37,485 nucleotides of DNA from Cognatilysobacter lacus (GTDB lineage Bacteria; Pseudomonadota; Gammaproteobacteria; Xanthomonadales; Xanthomonadaceae), in contig NZ_VTRV01000007.1 of NCBI RefSeq assembly GCF_008274655.1, positions 1-37,485 of the forward strand, read 5' to 3'. The notes beneath the pieces were generated by a model. The model did no database searches and was not told the DNA's origin. It was given only the letters and a program-made list of their open reading frames with translations. The position numbers were made by a program, and so were the translations under genes. Below, one piece after another: positions 31,803 to 37,485 of this stretch (positions are counted from its first letter, which is position 1; every line of letters begins with the position of its first letter).

Positions 31803-33059
31803 TCAGGTTCTTGAATCGAAGCGGCGCAGGCGGTTCACGGCGGCCTTGCCGGCGCGCAGCCCGCTGGCGAAGCAGGCGGTGAGGAGATAGCCCCCGGTCG
31901 GGGCCTCCCAGTCCAGCATCTCGCCGGCGACGAAAACGCCCGGCATGCGACGGATCATCAGGTGCGCGTCGAGTTCCTCGAGACGGACGCCGCCGGCGGA
32001 GCTGATCGCTTCCGCGATCGGGCGGGGCGCCGTGAGACGCAATGGCAGTCGCTTGATGGCCGCGGCCAGGCGCGCCGCGTCGGCGGCCAGCGGGACGCCC
32101 AGGACTTCGTGCAGCAGGCCGAGCTTGACGCCGTGCAGGCCCGTCTGCCGACGGATGTGTTCGCCCAGGCTGCGGCCCTTGCGCGGGCGCTCCAGCGCGG
32201 TGCGCAGGTCGGCCTCGGCACGCCCGGGCGCTAGGTCGAGCTCCATCGACGCGGTGCCGTCCCGCGTGATCGCATCGCGTAGTTCTGCCGACAGCGCGTA
32301 GACCAGGCTTCCTTCGACACCGGCGCGGCTCACCACGCACTCGCCCTGGCGAGAGTGCTCGCGGCCCTGTGCATCCCTCCAGTGCGCTACGACGGGTTTC
32401 AGCGGGTCGCCAGCGAAGCGCTCGACGAAGTGCGTGGTCCATGCGACATCGAAGCCGCAGTTCGCGGGCTGCAGTGGTGCAACGTCGACGCCGGCATGCG
32501 CGAACGGTGCCACCCACGCCCCGTCGGAGCCGAGTTCGGGCCAGCTGCCGCCGCCGAGCGCAAACACGGTCGCACGCGCGTGCGCTTCGACGACGCCCTC
32601 CGGCGCGTCAAAGCGCAACGCGCCGTCGTCCGTCCAGCCCGTCCAGCGATGCTGCACGTGGAAGCGCACGCCCGATTCGCGCAATCGCCGCACCCAGCCG
32701 CGCAACAGGGGCGCAGCCTTGAGATCCATCGGAAATACACGTCCCGAGCTGCCGACAAACGTCTCGATGCCCAGCCGTCTCGCCCATGTGCGCAACGCAC
32801 CGGCATCGAAGTCATCGAGCCAGCGCCCGACGTCGGCGGCACGCTCCCGGTAGCGCGCGTCGAACGCGGGCCGCGCTTCCGAGTGTGTGAGGTTCAGGCC
32901 GCCCTTGCCCGCGATCAGGAACTTCCGCCCGACCGATCCCTTGGCCTCGAACACGTCGACCTCGACGCCGGCCGCGCGCGCAACCTCGGCCGCCATCAGG
33001 CCTGCCGGGCCGCCGCCGACGATGGCCAACCCGGGCAGTTCGGTGCGCGTCCCTTGCAT
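31803..33059 (-). CDS. BaiN-like NAD(P)/FAD-dependent oxidoreductase (TIGR03862 type)
   Basis: 418 aa. FAD-binding Rossmann motif AIVGGGPAGLMAAE at the N-terminus, KFLIAGKGGLNLTHSE (the family's GKGG stretch), RVFPMDLKAAPLL, and a C-terminal GVFVAGEMLDWEAPTGGY segment with LLTACFASG, typical of HI0933-like flavoproteins. It resembles the TIGR03862 group more than BaiN itself. The substrate is unknown. The start is ATG 33059; a start at 33089 would add 10 residues. It is divergent from the serine hydrolase gene across 86 bp and lies 85 bp upstream of the cheY gene on the same strand. Confidence 0.92.
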   Translation of the reverse strand: MQGTRTELPGLAIVGGGPAGLMAAEVARAAGVEVDVFEAKGSVGRKFLIAGKGGLNLTHSEARPAFDARYRERAADVGRWLDDFDAGALRTWARRLGIETFVGSSGRVFPMDLKAAPLLRGWVRRLRESGVRFHVQHRWTGWTDDGALRFDAPEGVVEAHARATVFALGGGSWPELGSDGAWVAPFAHAGVDVAPLQPANCGFDVAWTTHFVERFAGDPLKPVVAHWRDAQGREHSRQGECVVSRAGVEGSLVYALSAELRDAITRDGTASMELDLAPGRAEADLRTALERPRKGRSLGEHIRRQTGLHGVKLGLLHEVLGVPLAADAARLAAAIKRLPLRLTAPRPIAEAISSAGGVRLEELDAHLMIRRMPGVFVAGEMLDWEAPTGGYLLTACFASGLRAGKAAVNRLRRFDSRT

Positions 33060-33145
33060 GCGTGCGTACTTGAATCGGGCGCACAGCATGCCTGCGCGAG
33101 CGCCGCCACGGTATCGTCGGGGCTTCCGCCGCCTGAACGAATGCC

Positions 33146-34771
33146 ATGACGCCGCGCCTCGCCGCTCCATTGCTCGCGCTCTTTCTGCTGCACGCATTGC
33201 CCGCGCCCGCCCAGGCGGCGGCGCCTGCCGGGAGCGCCGACGCCGCCGCGCTTCCCGCCCAACTCGTCGACCTGGACGCCTACGTCGCGGCCGCGCAGAA
33301 GCGCTTCGGTGTGCCCGGCATCGCGGTGGCGATCGTCAAGGACGGCCACGTCGTGCTCGAACGCGGCTGGGGCGTGCGCGAGCTCGGGAAGCCGGCACCC
33401 GTCACCGCGCATACCGTGTTCGCGATCGCGTCGAACACCAAGGCGTTCACGTCGATGGCGATCTCCATGCTGGCCGACGAAGGCAAACTGTCGCTCGACG
33501 ACCGCGTGATCGACCACCTGCCGTGGTTCCGCATGTCCGATCCGTACGTGACGCGCGAGATGCGCATCCGCGACCTGCTCGCGCATCGCAGCGGGCTCGG
33601 CCTCGGCGCCGGCGACCTGCTGTACTGGCCGGGCACCACGTACACCGGCGAGGAAGTCGCGCATCGCCTCAAGGATGTGCCGCTTACCGGCCAGTTCCGG
33701 GCGCAGTACGCGTACGACAACATCCTGTTCGGCGTCGCGCAGCAACTCATCGAAAAGGAGAGCGGGCAGAGCTTCCAGGCGTTCCTCGACAGCCGGATCC
33801 TGGGCCCGCTCGGCATGACCGAGACGCGCTACAACTCCGATTTCCTCAAGCCCGGCGACGATGTCGCGATCGGCCACGCTGCCTACGACTTCAAGGACGT
33901 GCGACCACTCGCCGCGCCGATGACGTGGTCGAACGTGGCGGGCGCGGGCGGCATCTATTCGAGCGTGCACGACTTGTCGCGCTGGATGGAGCTGCAATTG
34001 GCGGACGGCGTGATTTCCGGCCGCGGCGACGCCGCCAAACGGCTCGTGAGTGCCGAACGCCACCGCGCCATGTGGCAGCTGGTCACGCCGATTCCGGTGA
34101 CGCCCGCCAAGGTGCCGCAACTGGCGCCGCTCACTCCCAATTTCTCGGGCTACGGCGAAGGCTGGTTCCTGTCGGACTACCGCGGCCACAAGCTCGTCTG
34201 GCACACCGGCGGCTGGCCCGGAATGGTGTCGAAGGTGACCCTCGTTCCCGACCTGGGCGTAGGTGTCGTCGTGCTCACCAACGCCGAATTGAGCGGCGCG
34301 TTCAACGCGATCACCTATCGCGTCCTCGATGCCTATACCGGCGCGCCGCCGACGGACTGGGTGGCCGCCTACGGCGCTGCACTGGATCGGCAGCACGACG
34401 ACGCCGACGCCGGCTGGAAGAAGCATCTGGCGTCGCGCGACGCGTCGTCCAGGCCATCGCTGCCGCTCTCGGGTTACGTCGGCACGTACCGCGACCCGTG
34501 GTATGGCGACGTCGCCATCGAGCGCGACGGGGCGGGCCTGCGCATGCGCTTCACCCGCACGCCGGAGCTGACCGGCCGTCTTGATCACTGGCAGCACGAC
34601 AGTTTCATCGTGCGCTGGGACAAGCGTTGGCTGAACGCGGACGCCTTCGTGGATGTCGACCTCGACCACGACGGCGCGATCCGCGGTATCCGCATGGCGC
34701 CCGTGTCACCCCTGACCGATTTCAGTTTCGACTTCCAGGACCTGCGGCTCGCACCCGTGCCCAAGTCCTGA
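33146..34771 (+). CDS. Exported serine hydrolase (class C beta-lactamase-like, DUF3471 C-terminus)
   Basis: 541 aa. Signal peptide 1-25 (ending AQA). Penicillin-binding-protein/beta-lactamase fold: S96-x-x-K99 (SNTK), Y190-D-N192 (YDN), and HTGG at 353-356 replacing KTG. A C-terminal domain (about 435-541; LSGYVGTYRDPWYGDV) is the DUF3471 module seen in such hydrolases. It is probably an esterase or peptidase of the periplasm rather than a resistance enzyme; beta-lactamase activity is not implied. The start is ATG 33146. A small membrane protein gene follows. Confidence 0.93.
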   Translation: MTPRLAAPLLALFLLHALPAPAQAAAPAGSADAAALPAQLVDLDAYVAAAQKRFGVPGIAVAIVKDGHVVLERGWGVRELGKPAPVTAHTVFAIASNTKAFTSMAISMLADEGKLSLDDRVIDHLPWFRMSDPYVTREMRIRDLLAHRSGLGLGAGDLLYWPGTTYTGEEVAHRLKDVPLTGQFRAQYAYDNILFGVAQQLIEKESGQSFQAFLDSRILGPLGMTETRYNSDFLKPGDDVAIGHAAYDFKDVRPLAAPMTWSNVAGAGGIYSSVHDLSRWMELQLADGVISGRGDAAKRLVSAERHRAMWQLVTPIPVTPAKVPQLAPLTPNFSGYGEGWFLSDYRGHKLVWHTGGWPGMVSKVTLVPDLGVGVVVLTNAELSGAFNAITYRVLDAYTGAPPTDWVAAYGAALDRQHDDADAGWKKHLASRDASSRPSLPLSGYVGTYRDPWYGDVAIERDGAGLRMRFTRTPELTGRLDHWQHDSFIVRWDKRWLNADAFVDVDLDHDGAIRGIRMAPVSPLTDFSFDFQDLRLAPVPKS

Positions 34772-34828
34772 TGTCATCCTTGGCACGGGAGCCGGCATCG
34801 TGCCGCGCCCCAGCAACGGGAAGCGCCC

Positions 34829-34981
34829 ATGAGCTGGATCGCCATCATCATCATCCTTGTCGGGCTTTGGCTCGCCTTCAAGGCCGTCGGCGTGGTCGTG
34901 CGCCTGCTGATCTGGGCGGTCGTGATCGCCGCCGTCTACTGGCTCGTCGCGCCGCACCTGGGTCTGCCGCGGCTCGGATGA
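34829..34981 (+). CDS. 50-aa double-pass membrane protein
   Basis: 50 aa: MSWIAIIIILVGLWLAFKAV, then VVVRLLIWAVVIAAVYWLVA, then PHLGLPRLG. Two hydrophobic segments (about 3-20 and 23-41) joined by a tight basic turn (R25). The ATG at 34829 has GGGAAG 6 nt upstream, and codon usage is normal. It is short, so homology is hard to judge, but the composition is not shadow-like. It lies 57 bp after the serine hydrolase stop and 52 bp before the next gene, on the same strand, and may be part of that unit. Function unknown. Confidence 0.75.
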   Translation: MSWIAIIIILVGLWLAFKAVGVVVRLLIWAVVIAAVYWLVAPHLGLPRLG

Positions 34982-35033
34982 CGCTCCGTCGATCAGCCGC
35001 TAGAGTCGGCCCATCGGCAAAGGGGGGCCGCGC

Positions 35034-35381
35034 ATGAACTGGCACGTGTATTCCATCGGGCCGATCGACTACGGCTGGCACCAGCTGCGAACCGTGCGGG
35101 AAACGCTCGAGGTGTCGGCGGTGCCGTGCGAGGGCAGCGACCCGCGCGAGGGGCTCGACAGCGCGGCGTCCATGGCCTTCCTGCAGAGCTGGGCATCCGC
35201 GAAGGAGGCCGCGCTCAAGGCCGGCTGGCAGGGCGGCTTCCGCCTGGAGCCGCGCGTGTTCTGGCTGCCCGACGAGCTGCAGATGGCGCACGGTTTCGTG
35301 TTCAAGCAGGACCACAACGGCGCGACGTTCGTCGCCAGCCCGCAGCCGCTGCCGCACCTGGCGGCGCTGGCCACCGCCTGA
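35034..35381 (+). CDS. Protein of unknown function
   Basis: 115 aa, MNWHVYSIGPIDYGWHQL at the N-terminus. A strong AGGGGGG precedes the start by 6 nt. Several aromatic residues, a predicted alpha/beta layout and a late strand pair (RVFWLPDELQMAHGFVFK). I do not recognise the family; it has the look of a conserved small cytoplasmic protein. It lies on the same strand as the membrane protein before and trhO after, with a 38-bp gap to trhO, which suggests a possible operon. Confidence 0.75.
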   Translation: MNWHVYSIGPIDYGWHQLRTVRETLEVSAVPCEGSDPREGLDSAASMAFLQSWASAKEAALKAGWQGGFRLEPRVFWLPDELQMAHGFVFKQDHNGATFVASPQPLPHLAALATA

Positions 35382-35419
35382 TCGACCGGGCGCCCGCTGG
35401 CGCTCCGTACAATGCGGCG

Positions 35420-36160
35420 ATGATCCTCAACGTCGCCGCCTACCACTTCGCGCAGCTTGACGAGCCGGGCGCGATCGCGGCGTCGCTGCACGCGATCGCC
35501 GACGCGGGGAACGTGCGCGGCACGATCCTCGTAGCGCCCGAGGGCGTGAATCTGTTCCTTGCCGGTGGCGAGGCGGAAGTCGGCGCGGTCCTCGAAGTGC
35601 TCGGAGACGATGCGCGCTTTGCCGGCATGCAGGTAAAGCGCAGCTGGAGCCGGACGCAGCCGTTCCTGCGGCTCAAGTGCAAGGTCAAGCCGGAGATCAT
35701 TACCTTCCGCCGCGACGGGACGGCGCCGCTGCAGGCGCGCGCACCGACCGTCGATCCCGCCACGCTGGCGCGCTGGATCGAACAGGGTCACGACGAAGCG
35801 GGAAAGCGTGTCGTGCTCCTCGACACGCGTAACCGCGAAGAGTTCGCGTACGGGACGTTCGAAAGCGCCATTACGCTACCCATCGACAACTTCACGGAGC
35901 TGCCGGCTGCGCTGGAGCCGCGACGCGAAGAACTGGTCGATGCAACAGTGGTGAGCTTCTGCACGGGCGGCATCCGCTGCGAGAAGGCCGCGCTGTGGCT
36001 GCAAGCCGACGGCATGGACAACGTGGTGCAGCTCGATGGGGGCATCCTCGGCTACTTCGAGCAGGTGGGCGGCTACGGCTTCGACGGGCGCTGCTTCGTA
36101 TTCGACAGCCGCGTCGCACTCGATCCCGCGCTGCAACCCCTGGTCGACGACGCCGGCTGA
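35420..36160 (+). CDS. trhO: tRNA uridine(34) hydroxylase (rhodanese-like)
   Basis: 246 aa. The N-terminal acylphosphatase-like part (VRGTILVAPEGVNLFLAGG at about 32-50, then SRTQPFLRLKCKVKPEI) is followed by a rhodanese domain with active Cys181 in CTGGIRCEK. This is the TrhO/YceA layout; the enzyme hydroxylates U34 of certain tRNAs with O2, the first step to cmo5U/mo5U. E. coli TrhO has about 350 residues; this copy lacks the C-terminal cysteine-rich segment, as some short forms do. The start is ATG 35420. Cytoplasmic. Confidence 0.92.
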   Translation: MILNVAAYHFAQLDEPGAIAASLHAIADAGNVRGTILVAPEGVNLFLAGGEAEVGAVLEVLGDDARFAGMQVKRSWSRTQPFLRLKCKVKPEIITFRRDGTAPLQARAPTVDPATLARWIEQGHDEAGKRVVLLDTRNREEFAYGTFESAITLPIDNFTELPAALEPRREELVDATVVSFCTGGIRCEKAALWLQADGMDNVVQLDGGILGYFEQVGGYGFDGRCFVFDSRVALDPALQPLVDDAG

Positions 36161-36241
36161 CACGCGGTCGCTTCACCCTGCGTCGGCGGCGGTTGCGGTC
36201 TCCTTGCGCGAGCGGCGATGTCGCCGTACCCAGGAGATCCC

Positions 36242-36766
36242 ATGGACATGCGCGACGACATGCGCACCGCGGCGCCCGACCGCGACGAGAACATCCGCAA
36301 GCTCCACGAGTTGGCCAAGAGCATGCACGTGGCAATGCTGACGACGCGCGGCGAAGACGGACGCCTATTCAGCCGGCCGCTCGGCGTGCAGGAACTCGAG
36401 TTCGACGGCGACGTGTGGTTCGCCACGGGCCTGGACAGCGAAAAAGTCCGCGAGGTCGAAGGCGATCCGCAAGTCAACGTCGCGTTCGCATCGAAAGACA
36501 ACGGCACCTACATCTCGATTTCCGGCCGTGCGACCGTCGTGCGCGACCGTGCCGAAATCGAGCGGCACTGGACGCCGGGCATGGCCATCTACTTCAAGGA
36601 AGGCAAGGACGATCCGAACCTCGCGCTGATTCGCGTCGAGGCGCAGAGCGCCGAGTACTGGGACGGCCCGGGCAGCGTCGCCGGCAAGGTGCTGCACCTG
36701 CTGCTGACAGCGGTGTCGAATGATCCAGGCAAGCTGTCGGACAACCAGCGGATGAACCTGCAGTAA
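36242..36766 (+). CDS. PNPOx-like FMN-binding protein (general stress protein 26 type)
   Basis: 174 aa. The split-barrel pyridoxamine 5'-phosphate oxidase-like fold is visible: HVAMLTTRGEDGRLFSRPLG, GDVWFATGLDSEKVREV, QVNVAFASKDNGTYISISG and the late GDDxNLALIRVEAQSAEYWDG-type strand. These proteins bind FMN or related cofactors and often respond to stress. It should not be called PNPOx itself. The start is ATG 36242 with AGGAG 6 nt upstream. It is 81 bp downstream of trhO, same strand. Confidence 0.9.
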   Translation: MDMRDDMRTAAPDRDENIRKLHELAKSMHVAMLTTRGEDGRLFSRPLGVQELEFDGDVWFATGLDSEKVREVEGDPQVNVAFASKDNGTYISISGRATVVRDRAEIERHWTPGMAIYFKEGKDDPNLALIRVEAQSAEYWDGPGSVAGKVLHLLLTAVSNDPGKLSDNQRMNLQ

Positions 36767-36963
36767 GAGCGGGAGCCGGAGCGGTGCTCGCGTCGCGCGA
36801 CGGCTGTATCGACGACAAGACCTTTCGGCAGGGGCGTAGACGCCCGCGGCGCGCGCCGGTGCGTGCTGCCGCGGTTCGAAATATTCGCGATTCGGCAGAG
36901 CAGGAGGGGCGCTCGACGTCGGAAGACGCCGCGAATGGCTACTCGCTGCATTCGTTAGCGCAC
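36767..36963. other. Intergenic, no gene seen
   Basis: 197 bp between the PNPOx-like gene and the helicase terminator. A 6-bp inverted repeat, CTGCCG and CGGCAG (36866-36871, 36893-36898), flanks an AT-rich core. No tRNA can be folded around the GGTTCGAA at 36873. Otherwise empty. Confidence 0.45.
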
Positions 36964-37000
36964 AAAACGACGAAGCCGCATTTCTGCGGCCTCGTCGTTT
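36964..37000 (-). terminator. Intrinsic terminator of the DEAD-box helicase gene
   Basis: AAACGACGAAGCCGCA (36965-36980), loop TTTC, TGCGGCCTCGTCGTTT (36985-37000): a 16-position stem with one A-C mismatch. On the minus strand it is followed by TTTTGT, the correct side for the helicase. The strongest terminator in the window. Its 16-position stem may also stop transcripts from the left. Confidence 0.88.
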
Positions 37001-37006
37001 GCTGGG

Positions 37007-37485
37007 TCAGCGGTCCCGGCGCGGCGGGCGTCCATCCCGACCACGCGGCGGACCGCCTTCGAAACGACCCGGACCGCGCGGCGGGCCACTGGGTCGATCG
37101 CTGCGCGGCGGCGAGGCACCGTCGTCTCGGCGCAGCTTCAGCTGCTGTCCGGCGACGCGCACACGCTTGAGGTGCTCCATCGTCTCGTGAGGCATTCCGG
37201 CAGGCAGGTCGATAAGCGAAAAGTTGTCGCGGATGTCGATGCGGCCGATGTGGCGGCTTTCCAGATCCGCCTCGTTCGCGATGGCGCCAACGATGTTGCC
37301 CGGCTTCACGCCGTGCACGTGGCCCACTTCGATGCGGAACGTCTCCATGCCGACATGGGACGGCTGGCGCGGTGCGCGCTCGCGGCCCGCTGCGTTGTCG
37401 AAGCTGCGCTCGGCGTCGTTCGGCGCGCGCGGGCCGCGTTCGAAGCGCGGACCCTGCGATTCGAAGGCGCTGCCGGGCGCCGGCG
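37007..37485 (-). CDS. deaD: DEAD-box RNA helicase, C-terminal part (DeaD/CsdA type), partial
   Basis: Only the 3' end lies in the window; the reading frame continues past the right edge. Visible: the DbpA-type RNA-binding domain (METFRIEVGHVHGVKPGNIV, then ANEADLESRHIGRIDIRDNF, and LPAGMPHETMEHLKRVRVAG) followed by an Arg/Gly/Pro-rich tail, and an upstream low-complexity linker rich in Arg, Gly and Pro. That is the DeaD/CsdA C-terminus, used for cold-adapted RNA remodelling and ribosome assembly. The helicase motifs are outside the window, so the symbol is an inference. It ends 6 bp before a strong intrinsic terminator. Confidence 0.85.
   Translation of the reverse strand, partial: PAPGSAFESQGPRFERGPRAPNDAERSFDNAAGRERAPRQPSHVGMETFRIEVGHVHGVKPGNIVGAIANEADLESRHIGRIDIRDNFSLIDLPAGMPHETMEHLKRVRVAGQQLKLRRDDGASPPRSDRPSGPPRGPGRFEGGPPRGRDGRPPRRDR

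Noticed and set aside
33146-34771. Calling the serine hydrolase a beta-lactamase resistance gene
   Set aside because: It has the SxxK and YxN motifs, but the third motif is HTGG and a DUF3471 tail follows, as in esterase/peptidase relatives.
36860-36900. GGTTCGAA resembling the T-loop of a tRNA
   Set aside because: No matching T-stem, acceptor stem or anticodon arm can be folded around it.
36784-37170. Open frame of 128 codons starting at a GTG after the PNPOx-like gene
   Set aside because: Runs through the strong terminator at 36964-37000 and over the helicase coding end; no homology visible.
1-37485. Search by eye for CRISPR arrays, insertion-sequence ends, prophage modules, toxin-antitoxin pairs and integrase genes
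   Set aside because: No regularly spaced repeat, transposase motif or phage-structural protein was recognised on either strand.

Overview
The window is ordinary-looking chromosome from a very GC-rich Gram-negative bacterium. Dense genes, strong third-position GC, GTG and TTG starts, several lipoproteins and periplasmic enzymes, and gene families typical of gammaproteobacteria (YbiI-type zinc finger, NemA, TrhO, DUF4105 with DUF2388, TIGR03862-type flavoprotein) suggest a Lysobacter/Xanthomonas-like organism. That taxon is an inference from gene content; no rRNA or other marker gene is present. I see no insertion sequence, prophage, CRISPR array, tRNA or rRNA.

Layout. 1-8.6 kb: an RluF-like S4/pseudouridine synthase diverging from a RIO-type kinase, two membrane proteins, a glutaredoxin-like protein, a zinc alcohol dehydrogenase, a small lipoprotein, a GFA-family protein, an old yellow enzyme (NemA type) and an exported peroxiredoxin. 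8.7-15.7 kb: a small unknown protein, upp, an M13 metallopeptidase, a single-domain response regulator, a PAS hybrid histidine kinase, a degenerate SRAP protein and a cupin. 15.7-21.9 kb: a DUF2388/DUF4105 pair, a PRC-barrel-like protein, DUF1993, a YghA-type SDR, a DUF1615 lipoprotein and DUF1203. 21.9-30.4 kb: a GAF-GGDEF protein with a broken active site, a YbiI-type zinc finger, a Nudix hydrolase, a second SDR, a sirtuin behind an HPF-type ribosome factor, an alpha/beta-hydrolase lipoprotein, an intact SRAP protein, an intact GAF-GGDEF cyclase and a COG4315 lipoprotein. 30.5-37.5 kb: a CheY plus a CheX-like protein with four N-terminal 29-residue repeats, a BaiN-like flavoprotein, a serine hydrolase, a 50-aa membrane protein, trhO, a PNPOx-family protein and the 3' end of a DEAD-box RNA helicase that runs off the right edge.

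What stands out is not a defence island. It is (i) a two-gene cheY-cheX unit whose second product carries an MshEN-like tandem array, so it could couple c-di-GMP to dephosphorylation of a response regulator, and (ii) an unusual number of enzymes that have lost catalytic residues. A SRAP protein lacks all four catalytic positions, a GGDEF domain reads GVDAF but keeps its RxxD I-site, an RluF-like synthase has Glu for the catalytic Asp, and an SDR has Ala for the catalytic Ser. For SRAP, GAF-GGDEF and SDR an intact relative lies in the same window, which makes the losses easy to see by direct comparison. All calls come from reading the sequence; no database search was run.
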